The position numbers were made by a program, and so were the translations under genes. From assembly GCF_963422355.1 (NCBI RefSeq), contig NC_085085.1:16273588-16337587 (forward strand): DNA of 64,000 nt. The letters run 5' to 3'. Positions within the stretch are counted from its first letter, which is position 1. The number at the start of each line of letters is the position of its first letter. The notes beneath the pieces were generated by a model that saw only the letters and a program-made list of their open reading frames with translations, did not search any database and was not told where the DNA came from. Below, in pieces: positions 35,020 through 49,254 of this stretch. This DNA is from Corticium candelabrum (Eukaryota; Porifera; Homoscleromorpha; Homosclerophorida; Plakinidae).

Positions 35020-36600
35020 TACAAGTTCAAGTCGTAAAGACACATAAACGCTTACCAAATGTTGAAGAATATGAGAATAGGGTTTTATGTGCTGTGTTCT
35101 CTGTTGTCTTGGTCAATGAATGTGATGCAGAAGGAATTGGTAGTAGATGAGACAACGTAGCAGTTGGTTGTGGAAGTGAGATTTCAGACGATACAGCACC
35201 CGTATTCCCATTTTCTTCTAGCACATCTTCCGTCGTTGCCGCACCTAATAACATATTTGTAGTTGTTATTGTTGTAGGAGTCATGATCACTTGTAGCCAT
35301 GAGGACGTATATCTTGACTGTTCGTAGAAGAAAGAACCTAGGCAACACGGTATTGGTATTGTCCAATTGTGGTGGCCGAGAAGATCGAGTCACCGCGTGC
35401 AATCTCATTCCTTGCAAGCCACTCTCGTGCAAGGTATTTGACACAACAACTTAATCCCTGTTTTGTAGTCAGTATAGATCTGTAAGAGCTTTTAGTAGAT
35501 GCGCTATTGCATGATGGAAACGCTTTCAGACTGTATATGTGGTCAATTTTACAAGTTCAAGAGGCACAAAGACACAGAGACTCACCAAATGTTGGAGAAT
35601 ATGAGAATAGGGTTAAGTGCCACAGTCTGTTAGCTTCATCAATGAATGTGATGCAAGGATGCATGGTACAGTAGACGAGACAACGTACCTGTTGGTTGCG
35701 GAAGTGAGATTTCAGACGATGATATGGTACCCGTATTCCTATTTTCTTCTAGCACATCTTTCGTCGTTGCCGCACTTAATAACATAGTTTTAGTTGTAAT
35801 TGTCGTAGGAGTCATGATCACTTGTAGCGATGAGGACGTATATCTTGACTGTTGGTAGAAGAAAGAACCTAGACGACATGGTATGGTATTGTTCTCATTG
35901 TGGATGGTGGCCGAGAAGCGTTACGGTGTGCAACCTCATTCCGTGCAAGCCACTTCCCTTCAAGCCATAATATATACGACCTAATTTCTTTATAGTAGTA
36001 GTGTAGCAGACTGGCCAAGTCTTCACATTCATCTACACTTTATGAAATAGGAGAGATTTCGTGATGACACAAGCCTATATAATTGTATATAGGTTTGCCA
36101 AACACGTGCATGACCCGATGAGCGCGAGAATCCTCGGTCATGGTGCAGAAGTGCAAGTTTTGATATCAATGGTCCTGTGCAAACTCATCTCATGTAAGCC
36201 ACTCCCACTCAATCGACACAACAGCTGAATTAATTCCTGTTTTTGCAGTCAGTAGATCTGTAAAAGCTTCTAGGAGAGATGCACTATTGCATGATGGAAA
36301 CGCTTTCAAACTGTCTAACTGTGGTCAATTTTACAAGTTCAAGGCACAAAAACACATACAGAGGCTCACCAAATGTTGGAGAACAAGAGAATAGGGTTCT
36401 AAGTACCGCGGTCTGTGAGCTTCGTCAATGAATGTGATGCAAGGAATCGATGCATGGTAGATGAGACAATTAACATACCTGTTGGTTGTGGAAGTGAGAT
36501 TTCAGATATGGTACTCGTATTCGTATTTTCTTCTAGCACATCTTTCGTCGTTGCCGCACTGAACATAGTTGTTTTTGTTATCTCGAGCAGAGTCATAGTA
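35020..36600 (-). repeat. Three tandem cassettes with similar Ser/Thr-rich exon-like units
   Basis: Units near 35.03-35.29, 35.66-35.82 and 36.47-36.60 kb each encode, on the minus strand, a TTxDVLEEN...EISLPQPT stretch ending at or near a donor (ACAG|GT in two of three). At least two begin after a TACAAG acceptor in phase 1. The flanking non-coding sequence is repeated as well, with spacing of about 550-750 bp. They could be mucin-like stalk exons of the LU-domain gene upstream (40.28 kb) or remnants of duplications of it. Links to exons 1-3 are unproven. Confidence 0.45.
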
Positions 36601-36943
36601 GACGTCGTTTTGTGTAGTCTTGTAGCATTAGACGTTTCTAGAATTGTTAATTAATTTAAAGGTGCATGCTCACGGTCAGGCATGCGCACTTCGTATCCCT
36701 TGAAAAGGGTGCAGTTTTTAAACACTCAGTAACCGCGAGGACTTAGACAGTCTAATTCTCACTGAAGGCAAAGCGGACTGAAGTCTCTCTAGAGCCTGAA
36801 TTGGAAGGATTACGACGTTGCAGTAGAGGTTTTGCTATTTCATGTGTAGAGTAGCTAACTAGAAATGTTAGGCCTCCTAGCTACTAAACTTCTTGAAATT
36901 TGTCGTCTAAAATCTCGGTCGGCTACATTGTAAAGCCTGGTTC

Positions 36944-37104
36944 ACAATATTGACGCCGACGTCGACGTCGACGTCAACAATAGAAATGAATCCTATTCCA
37001 GCGTCGACGTCGGCGTCAACATCAAAGGATGCAGCCGACGTCGAGGCGGTTTCTTTGAAGTTTGACGCTCAACTCAACGTCGGCGTCATATTGTGAACCA
37101 GGCT
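36944..37104. mobile_element. Palindromic MITE, AGCCTGGTTCACAATA ends, TAA target duplication
   Basis: 161 bp flanked by TAA on both sides. The inverted ends AGCCTGGTTCACAATATTGA are followed by GACGTC-rich inner arms. The 3-bp TAA duplication suggests PIF/Harbinger-type mobilisation (inference). Confidence 0.65.
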
Positions 37105-38675
37105 TAACAGTGCAATTTTGATAAAGTTCGACAAGCATCCTCGTACTAGCTATAAAGCCATGCAGATCGGGGTTCCTTATACGCTATACGCACGTGTCCA
37201 GAATAGCACACGTCACGTTGTGGTAGTCGTACGTATAGCTAACATCTGCCCTAGTCACGTCTACCTCTGAATAAGCAAGCGCACTCAGTTCACAGTGAGC
37301 ACCAAGTAACAATCACAGGGTACGGTAGTACTCTGTATGTAGGGATCGACCAGGTTGTGTGGGCGTGGTCATAGTTTAGACCTTCAGAAATCACCTTAAA
37401 ATACGGTTAAATATCTTGAAAACGACAGATAGAAAACCTTACAAGTTCAACTACGCTTGACTACTTCTGAATTGATCTCAGCTTGTCTTCAGAAGGAGAA
37501 AATCGCTTGTCAATTTCGGAGTTTTCACTGGATTTTGTCTTCTTTCTTCTTCTTCTTGTTCTTCTTCTTCTTGTTCTTCTTCTTCTCCTTCGTCACGCAC
37601 AACTCCTTGACTATGGCATATCTAAAGCTAAAACTTTGGGAAACGACGTAGAATTAGCCGACCTGTATTCTTTTGATGATAGAAGAAAGAAACAACTAAG
37701 AAAAAAGATTTCTAGAATGGATTTGAACCTGCTACCCTACTTACGTTCAACCGCAATTGTTGTACAATATCCAGGCAGCCAATCACAAGCTCTTGCTACG
37801 TTGCTTGAAGCAGTCTAGGGTACACACGTGTACAACAAGGCGACAAGAATTCTTGACACGTTTCGTGGTTGAAAAACCTGAAAGCCTACAGTTAGGCAAA
37901 GAATCGCGCTCTTGAATCGCACGAGCAAACGCAAGAAGTGCGCGTAATTAGTTAATTAGAAGTGACGTTGAACGTCATCGCAATCGCAGACGCGATATAC
38001 CTCTTCTTGCCGTAGTTGGAACACCAACGCCTTTAAGCATTTGAATTATGGCAAAAGCATATTACTTCGACTCGCTTCCATCACAAAATGTCGACTTTTC
38101 ATCGCTCGGAATGTGACGTTTGTTACGAGCCTAGAGGTGTGGCGTACGATAATAATTTTGCAGTTGTCTAGTGCTACCATATTTTATTTAAGACCAAACT
38201 CCCGCAAATCGGAGACCTCGTACTGTGTACAAGCCGGTCGCGTGTAGAAGTCGAGCTTTTGTTCAAGACACTCGGCACGCGCGTACACACACGTTCGGTC
38301 ACGTGCACGTGCACAAATGTCGGCGTGTGCGTGTAGCGTTCAATGACACCTGGCCAACATTGATGACGAAGAAAAGGTGACGCTGCTGAAACTGGCATCT
38401 CGATTCTCATAGTAGTGACAAGACTATCTAACCGAATTTTGCGTTTTCAATTAAGTGGTCTAGATAACAAACTCATCAACATTCTGTAACGTGATGCATG
38501 ACCATCAATGGAAATGCGAGCTTGCTTTGTTGCCCACACCAAGAACTTTAGTTGTTTAAACGCTAATACTCATACCCCACCGGACACAAATTTTAAAATT
38601 ATGCAAGAATGCATCTAGAAATTGTTGTAGACTACCAGGAGATCTAACAGCTAATCATCTGCATAAATTCCTTCA

Positions 38676-38751
<76 letters not shown>

Positions 38752-39041
38752 CTACATGCACGTATGCTCGTAGCTCTGAAGCAAGTAGAATACAGCTTCA
38801 TACTTACCAGTGGTATTATTGCAACCAAATGTAACATCTGATTCAAATCAGCTATACACAAACACTGCATAGCTCTTAACATATTTGCAAGTACACTGTA
38901 AACCTAAGATCCACATGCTCGAGATATGAGACTAGACATGTAGACCAAGTATAGTTTACAAAATGTGTATTTTTGTTAGGCTATAAAATCTTTGTTTAAA
39001 TAATGGAGTAGGCTGTGCTTTCGCACTCCTAAAAACTTACC
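37105..39041. other. Intergenic or intronic, no supported gene
   Basis: It contains a (CTT)n tract (about 37536-37592) that creates a false Leu-rich ORF. A B-box-like GGTTCAAATCC (minus, about 37725-37735) may mark a SINE remnant. A (CA)n tract lies at 38680-38750. No convincing coding exon. Confidence 0.4.
38680..38750. repeat. (CA)n microsatellite
   Basis: About 35 CA units. Confidence 0.95.
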
Positions 39042-39325
39042 AAACTAGAATTTTAAAAACTTTTTCCCTGACAAAAAGAAATAGACGTAGGGATTGTATA
39101 AAAAGTAATAGAAACAAGATCTATAGATAATATGAACCAAAGCCAGACGTCATGAGTGAATCCTTCCAACCACATTCCCTACATTTTACTTTTATTGGGT
39201 TGGAAGGATTCACTCATGATGTCTGGCTTTGGTTCATATTATCTATAGATCTTGTTTCTATTACTTTTTATACAATCCCTACATCTATTTATTTTTTAGG
39301 GAAAAAGTTTTTAAAATTCTAGTTT
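39042..39325. repeat. Near-perfect 284-bp palindrome (130-bp arms)
   Basis: Arms 39042-39171 and 39198-39325 are complementary with only a few mismatches around a 26-bp loop. They start AAACTAGAATTTTAAAAAC and end at TTCCAACC. A transcript would fold into one long hairpin. It is probably a foldback transposon. Confidence 0.85.
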
Positions 39326-39665
39326 ACATAGTTTTAATTAATGTAGTAAAGTTTAATTAATCAAACTGCTGCCCGCCGTGTCCGTCAGTCGACATCTAGA
39401 GATAGCCAGCTATATTTATTATTTAGATACAGTTTCATCTATTTAGGAATTTAAGGGCTTACTGGCGATTGAAATTGATTTTCTTGCCAGGACACTTGAA
39501 CATACTATGTTACCGGAAATACCTCACTCGACATCTGGTCAAGTACGCATGCATGCATGTCCGACCGTGAGCGTGAACCTGTAATTACGCAGTTACGTAA
39601 CTTACCGTAAACAGCGATTTGGACGATGCTTGATTGTGTTGTTTGATCCACACTCGATAGGTTAC

Positions 39666-40281
39666 CTGTAGGAGAGTTTGTCGATGCAGAAATAGAGGTG
39701 ACCGTACTACTCGTTGTTACGTTACTTGAAACGTTAGCGGCTTCTGTTACGGGCGCGATTGTGGTTGGATTACCTAGACTGTCTATCAAACGTGATTTTG
39801 GAAAAAGTGAAACAGGGGTTTGTGAAAAGACGTATTCTAATTGATCGACGTATTTTTAGTAGTTAAGTGAGCAGTTGCCTTACTTGTATTGCACAAATCA
39901 GTGTCGCAATAGATGGTACATCTGATTCGTGCATGCTCTAGACTACAAGGTGGAGTATCTGCTGGTGGTCGAGCAGTACAGCCTCGAGTTACTGTCGTCA
40001 GGATGGTGGCCGTACGAGGGTCTACCACCGTGGATTCTGTTTTGTGACATACGTCGGTCGCAAACGGGCAAACTGTCGTCCCGCATTGTGGATTCTCACA
40101 TCCGTTTGTTTCTTGGTAACATTCCACTAAATAAAGAATACAGCATGGAAACGCAAGAACTAATATACTGCTTTTCACATTTCTACTTACGTGCCGCCGA
40201 CCCACGTGTAGAATATAGTAGTATAATCATGGATATCGCCAGGCGGTGGTGGGTGATGCAACTGCTAATTTCGGACAACAT
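39666..40281 (-). CDS. Secreted Ly6/uPAR (LU) three-finger domain protein, copy A (partial model)
   Basis: Exons 40281-40191, 40126-39884 and 39782-39666 with consistent phases (1-1-1). Exon 1 encodes a signal peptide (M at 40281, core LAISMIILLYSTRGSAA). Exon 2 is a compact LU domain with ten cysteines, starting LECYQETNGC and ending in the signature RCTIYCDTDLCN. Exon 3 is a Thr/Ser-rich linker ending STNSPT. The last junction is phase 1, matching the Ser/Thr cassettes at 35-36.6 kb, which may continue the gene; no GPI or membrane end was identified. Reading through the exon 1 donor gives a longer frame, but the GTAAGT donor and TTTAG acceptor support splicing. LU proteins are typically cell-surface ligands or receptors. 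Confidence 0.7.
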
Positions 40282-41140
40282 AGTCTAGCAACAGTTTAGA
40301 CTTTTTGACGAACATCAACTTGAGGTAGCAAGTCTAAATCAGCTAGACCGGTCTGTAGTGTAGGGAGGATACTAGATACGACAATGACCGGCCAGCCAAT
40401 GGTAGCGCGCTGTTCGGCATCACAGAAAATGTAGCCAGCAAGACGTCGATGTTGATCAGAAACAACAAAAACGTTGTATTTCAAGTAACGCCACCTGGAA
40501 ATCTACGAGCATCCAATCTTGCTGCCGTAGTGTAGCACATACGTGAAGCTTATTTATTGCTGGCGGGACGTAGGGACTCGGTACGTTGCTAGCGCGAGTC
40601 GCCAAGTAGCTACGGTGTACCGCATAGATTGATACAACATTATATGTAGCGCACAGCCAATCACATTATTGGACCGAGCATTTCTCGACTAACACGTGCA
40701 CTGCTGTTAGTATACGTTCACGTATAGATAGATCGTAGAAAACCGTTTGCATTTTGCGCTACCGACAACTTGAAGTCTAGTTAAAAAGTGCGAATTTCTG
40801 GTATCACATACCACTATAAAATGAGCTCAAGGTAATGCATGTATAGTAATGATGTGTGAGTGGTGATTGCAATTTCATGCCTTCGGTTAACTAAGTTGTT
40901 ATCGAATGTTGGCAACTGAATCTTTCTATAGTTTAAACAGCAAAAGTGCCACAGTAATCCGCATTTGCTGAATATTATAATCAGCGGCTGTATAGAAAAG
41001 CATTTTAGTGTAGGTGGGCGTTGAGCTGCCCATGACAAGCAATATAGTTTCAGGATATAGAGTTAGGTTACTTATAGACTAATGCCTTTTTAAAATTCTA
41101 CACGCACAGATAAACTACCTAGGAATCGATATGAGAGTAA
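40282..41140. other. No gene seen
   Basis: Upstream region of LU copy A. Its first ~80 bp resemble the upstream region of copy B (44.0-44.1 kb). Nothing else is recognised. Confidence 0.4.
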
Positions 41141-41270
41141 AGCCTGGTTCACAATACACCACGCGACGCGACGTGTTGGATAGGATTTTTTTCTATTCCA
41201 GCCCGTTGCGTTGCGTCGCGTCGGAAACGGCCTCCTTTGACGCGACGCGAGGTGTATTGTGAACCAGGCC
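41141..41270. mobile_element. Palindromic MITE, second member of the AGCCTGGTTCACAATA family
   Basis: 130 bp with the same outer inverted ends as 36944-37104 (AGCCTGGTTCACAATACACC). The inner arms are different and CGCGACGCG-rich. The flank is TAA on the left; the right flank is imperfect. Confidence 0.6.
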
Positions 41271-42604
41271 AAAGGCTTTATAGGTTACGAAATCACGTGA
41301 AAGATTCAAAGAAACAGGAATTTGCATAGAATTACAATTTCTGATGTAGCAATGACTGCATTAGATTTGCCAAACGTTATTTGTAAAGTAAAAACCTAAT
41401 TTGAAACAATACGAATTTAATTTGACATCACGTAAATTCAAAATAACAAGAAAAATTTGATTTGACACAAAAACACAAATTTTAAATAACATTTCTATAA
41501 TCTTGTCATGTTGGTCTTCGCTTCCTCTTGCAACTACGACCTTTAATTTGCAAGGTCTCGTCCATTTGGGAAATTAGCAGCATACTTGTCAGGGCACGAA
41601 ATTTCAAACCCGAGCCTCGCAATTTAGACTCTGCTTTGCCCTCACTTCGGGTATGCGCGTTATGATGTACACGTACATGTTTACAGTGTACGTGTTGATA
41701 CTCGAAGTCTATATAATCTACTGTTGTCCTTTCGATCACGTGCGAGCACCGGATGTCCTTTCGATCACGTGCAACGTATGAGCTACTATACCTAGCAAGG
41801 TCAAAACGCAAGGTCAAACGGTTGAAAGTGATTGGTTGACGGTTCAACATGATATAGTGAAAGTACATCTACTACCGTCGACCTCGCCGCTGACTCCTAG
41901 ATAATGCAGAACGTCAGTCTTCTTTTTCGGATTTCCTCACCAAGTTTGCGCTTCTGTATACTAGCTGTTACTAACTTAACTCTAACCGAGAGTGATAGAC
42001 GTCGACTCCATGTTGTGTCTACTCTTCAGCCTTCGTCTAGCAACAGCAACACTACTACTATCTAGCGGTACGGTAGTAGCTGGCCATGAACTATAGACAC
42101 GTGTCCTGCAGAAGGAGTGAAGACACGAGGTTATACCGAAGCTGTTCCAGTCTCTAGTTTGCTACAGATCGATAAAGCTAAACTGCTTAATTATTTGTAG
42201 CTACCACTGCGAGTTTTTGACGTGACAGAAATATAAGATGTGAGGTTAGACTACTCAGACAGAAGTATGCTAGCCATTTGATTAATTAATTAATTGAAAG
42301 TTTGATTTTATGCTAGAAATTACCACTAGTGCACGAATAGCTGATCGATCTACCTTGTAGTTATATAGTCTTGTGAGTGTGACAATAATTGATTTCTAGC
42401 TAAACAATAGTAATTATTGGTAGGCACAGTTATTGGTAGGTACAGGACAGTCATGACCATATGATGACCACGTTCGATAGCTACGGTTGTTGCCAAAGAA
42501 GTTGGGCTGATACTCGAGTAGCTCTTGGTTGCAGTTGGTGTACAGTTGAAAGCTTAATTAATTAATCAATTGTTGTTGATTTCAAGGTCTACAGTGTGAC
42601 ACAT

Positions 42605-42660
<56 letters not shown>

Positions 42661-43396
42661 CGATTTCAGGTCTTATTTAAACTTTGCATAGATTAATTAG
42701 GCTTTCAACTGTAGACCAACTACAACCAAGAGCTGCTCGAGTATCAGCCCAACTTCTTTGCCAACACTAGCTAGAAATCAATTATTGTCACACTCACAAG
42801 ACTATCTATAAATGTAAGGTAGATGGATCAGTTATTCGTGTACTAATGGTAATTTCTAACCTCGCTACACTTGGCAGTTATAGATGTTTGATGTTCTACG
42901 CTGCCTCCCGAGAGATGTGCCATAGAAACGGCCGGTCATCATCTAGTTGTTTGACCAAGAATTCAAGTAATTATCGCAGTAACTGTTTGAGGCTATTTCT
43001 AGAACGGATTCTACAGCGCGTGACCGAAAGTGCTGACAAATTGTTTATTACATTACACACAACTGTTTTGCTAAACCATACTGTTCCCACTTGAGAAATT
43101 CTAAAACTTTAGTGTCTTTATTATAGCTTTGTAGACCGCCTATGTTTCTTATCATCTACATAATTATGCTAAATTAAAACTGTCAGTTATTAATAAATTA
43201 TAACTGTTATGTATGTTTGCCGTCTGATTTGAATCACCAGCAGAGACCAAATGCTATTGTTACACCGATCGTGAGCATAATAGACGCTGTCATTCTGTGT
43301 CTAGATAGTCTTGTAGCACTGGACGTTTCTAGAATTGTAATAAAGAGCGATTTGAAGCATGCTCGATTGCCGTTTGATCCACACTCTATAGCTTAC
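41271..43396. other. No supported gene; large imperfect inverted repeat inside
   Basis: Open frames here look fortuitous. An inverted repeat has arms at about 42312-42570 and 42690-42862. They share GCCAAAGAAGTTGGGCTGAT and TGTGAGTGTGACAATAATTG, and the left arm has about 85 extra bp. A (CA)n tract (about 42606-42656) lies in the centre. Confidence 0.5.
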
Positions 43397-44003
43397 CTGT
43401 AGGAGAGTTTGTTGATGCGGAATTATAAGATACCGTACTACTCGTTATTGCTTTACTTGAAACAGATTTTGTTACGGTCACGACTGTGGTTGTACTTGCT
43501 GTACTCAAACGTGATTCTGGAAAAATTGAAACAGCGGTTTGTGAAAAGGCGTATTCTAATCGATCGACGTATTTTAGTAGTTATTTAAGTGAGCAGTTGC
43601 CTTACTTGTATTGCACAAATCAGTGTCGCAATAGATGGTACATCTGATTCGTGCACGCTCTAGACTACAAGGTGGAGTATCTGCTGGTGGTCGAGCAGTA
43701 CAGCCTCGAGTTACTGTCGTCAGGATGGTGGCCGTACGAGGGTCTACCACCATGGATTGTGTTTCGTGACATACGTCGGTCGCAAACGGGCAGACTGTCG
43801 TCCCGCATTGTGGATTCTCACATCCGTTTGTTTCTTGGTAACATTCCACTAAATAAAGAATACAGCATGGAAACGCACGAACTAATATACTGCTTTTCAC
43901 ATTTCTACTTACGTGCCGCCGACCCACGTGTAGAATATAGTAGTATAATCATGGATATCGCCAGGCGGTGGTGGGTGATGCAACTGCTAATTTCGGACAA
44001 CAT
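43397..44003 (-). CDS. Secreted Ly6/uPAR (LU) domain protein, copy B (partial model)
   Basis: Exons 44003-43913, 43848-43606 and 43498-43397 have the same lengths for exons 1 and 2 and the same phases as copy A. The LU exon is nearly identical (H/Q, K/M-type substitutions; all ten cysteines kept). Exon 3 diverges (TSTTTVVTVTKSVSSK...STNSPT) but ends the same way at ACAG|GTAAGC. This is a recent tandem duplicate about 3.7 kb from copy A. Downstream exons are not identified: sequence near 43.3 kb resembles 36.6 kb but lacks the Ser/Thr cassettes. Confidence 0.65.
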
Positions 44004-46711
<2,708 letters not shown>

Positions 46712-46785
46712 TAAGTAGTGCAGTAGATTTTGAGGTTTGACTTGTATGTTATGTTTAACTTATGCTATTGATCTTGGTTTCATGA

Positions 46786-46791
46786 AATAAA
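46786..46791 (+). promoter_or_regulatory. Poly(A) signal AATAAA of the CENPV-like gene
   Basis: Canonical hexamer 75 bp after the stop codon. Confidence 0.6.
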
Positions 46792-46869
46792 GTGCTGTTT
46801 AATACTAATCAATGTCGTCAACTTTGCCAAGAAAGGATTGGTAATTTTGTCATGCACATGTACTTCTTG

Positions 46870-46873
<4 letters not shown>

Positions 46874-46942
<69 letters not shown>

Positions 46943-46958
46943 GTATATATATATACAT
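46874..46958. repeat. (AT)n microsatellite
   Basis: An AT tract with a few ATGT interruptions, just past the CENPV-like gene. Confidence 0.95.
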
Positions 46959-47234
46959 ATCGAAACACTGATGTGTGTAAATTGTGTATATAATTTTAGA
47001 TAATTGAACTTAACAACTGACGAGGCAGTAATACTAACACACGTGCTAATTAGTGACTACTGTTATGTATACGTATTGAATGTGTTTCTTTATAAAATCT
47101 AGTAAGTATGGTAGACATTAGACATTAGCCACTGTCTTTCACCGTGTTTTGTAGTATGTTTTTGTGTACGCTAGCGATGACATGTTTGTACGCGGAAATA
47201 GGCGAGTTGTCTTGTACGGTGCGTGTACTGGAGC

Positions 47235-47335
47235 TGCGGCTACCCGGTACCGCGCGCGTTGTTACTCGGTACCGCGCACTGTATCCGGTACTGCGCACTG
47301 TATCCGGTACCGCACTCGGTACCGCGCGCTGTTTT
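47235..47335. repeat. Degenerate ~19-bp tandem repeat, CGGTACCGCGCACTGTATC, upstream of RPB11
   Basis: Five copies of a CGGTACCGCGC-containing unit, some truncated, lie 70-170 bp before the RPB11 start codon. Each carries a GGTACC palindrome or one-base variant. It could be promoter sequence or a minisatellite. Confidence 0.7.
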
Positions 47336-47407
47336 CCAAAGGCAACGGTCTGGGGCTTCGAAGTCTTGCACCCGTATGACACTATCCGTTGCTGTCCGCC
47401 GTTAGCT

Positions 47408-47955
47408 ATGAATGCGCCTCCAACGTTCGAGTCGTTCTTGCTTCTCGATGGAGAGAAGAAGTAAGTAAGGCAATAGAAGAATGAATGAAAAACTGTTGAG
47501 AGCCGTTTGGAGCTTTCTGTTGTCTAGAATTGTGATGGAGAAAGACACGAAAGTGCCGAATGCTGCTTCGTTTATAATCAACAAGGAAGACCACTCGTTA
47601 GGAAATCTTCTTAGAGGGTAGGTTAGCCGTTGTGTATTTGATTCGAGGTCATTTGAATCCCAACTGACGTATTTCAGCCAGTTGCTTCGAGACCCGCAAG
47701 TTCTCTTTGCTGGCTACAAGGTCCCCCATCCTCTGGAGCATCGCGTTGTACTTCGAGTGCAGACCACGTCCGAGTACAGTCCACAGGAGGCTTTTTCTAA
47801 CGCGATTACTGATTTAATTAGTGAAATTTCACTTCTAGAAGAAAGATTCAAGGTACAGTGCTACTTAATTGTTGCTGTTGAAGACATGAGGCGATTCTGT
47901 CTGGTATACGTGGATGTAGGACTCTGTGAAAGAGAAGAAAGATTCTGCTGAATGA
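47408..47955 (+). CDS. POLR2J: RNA polymerase II subunit RPB11
   Basis: Four exons, 47408-47460, 47528-47617, 47678-47852 and 47920-47955, give 117 aa, the same length as the human protein. The sequence is strongly conserved: [72 protein letters not shown] and a short charged C-terminus. RPB11 pairs with RPB3 through the alpha-like dimerisation fold to nucleate Pol II assembly. Introns are short (60-67 nt). AATAAA lies at about 48159-48164. Confidence 0.97.
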
Positions 47956-48960
47956 TCAAGCGTCGGTTGCCATATTCGCAGATGGTTGGAGGATAATCTG
48001 TAACATATAATTCTGTGACTTAATTTACGTGTTAAAAGCATAAGACTCAATAATTATTGTTGGCTTGGAAACGGCTTGGATTAGAAATTGGTGTTATTTT
48101 AGTATTGACACCTTTCTACTGCATTTTAATGATGAGTTTGTCTTCTCACTCTGAACATGTAATAAAATTGGTTGAATGAATGAGTGGGTCTACTTTGAAG
48201 TGAAGAAAGATTGTGAGAATGTACAGTGAGATATGAATATCATAGTAGAAACTGCAATTTGTGGCCATCATTTTGTTACCTGTTTGGTTGTATGTCATGC
48301 ACAGAAACTGGCAGCATAGAGATTTACAAGTAGAGATGGATTGTATGTGGTGTGTATTTTTTATTATATACAAACACAAACCTGGATACTGAACAACTTG
48401 AATTCATTAGTCAGGCAATAGATAATGATTAACTTTTTGTCACCTTAGAGGTGTCATTGTTGATAACTTTGTACAAAACAGTTTTGACTGATGATATCCT
48501 GAAATATCAGTATGGGTAGATGGTAAATGAGGTATGGTGTGAGTGATGTTAATTAAGGTGGGCAATACTTTAGGGATATCAGTGCCAAAAGATGTATAAC
48601 ACCCAGTTGAGACAAAAGTTAAATTATTTTGGAACAGGTTTTAGGCTGCTTCTGAGTGAGATGCTGTTGACATGTGAGAATGAATTCAGCTAGTTGTTGT
48701 GGATGATGCTTTGATCAGAAGGGCCCTACCACTGTTTGCAGGTTCCATGTGAATTCCCCACTCTAGCATAATTTGCAAATCTAGACCACTCTCTATCTAG
48801 TAGAAAGATTTTCTTGCTAACCGACCCTCAATCTAGCCTCGCAAGCCAGGCTCTTCCACGCAGTCACTGAACTAAACGCAGTGTGTGAATCAAGTGAGGC
48901 AAAAGCTCTTCCTCGTGTGATTTACTTGCGTATAGTTCAGCAACTACACTTTGGAAATTG
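47956..48960. other. No gene seen
   Basis: AT-rich spacer after RPB11; only short fortuitous frames. Confidence 0.5.
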
Positions 48961-48984
48961 AGTAACTCATCTGATCAGTTGTGA

Positions 48985-49184
48985 GTTGAGTTTATTTTAC
49001 ATGACCGTTTCAGTTACCTTAGTGACGGAAATGGCTCATGGTTATCCACTGATTTCAGTGATGACACCAGTCAATGTCTGTTTGCTCTCTTGTGTGACGC
49101 AAGGCCTTCACTTGAACGACAAATTCTTGTGGACAAGTACATATATTTTTACATCAGAAACCGGCACATAATACATACATGCAT

Positions 49185-49254
<70 letters not shown>

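Noticed and set aside
37690-37800. Possible tRNA gene on the minus strand
   Set aside because: Only a B-box-like GGTTCAAATCC is good; no cloverleaf could be drawn. At most a SINE remnant.
37457-37818. Leu-rich 'membrane' ORFs
   Set aside because: Produced by a (CTT)n repeat; no splice or family support.
41506-41868. 120-aa minus-strand ORF
   Set aside because: Low-complexity basic composition, no homologous motifs, no exon context; contains a short local duplication with a GATCACGTGC motif.
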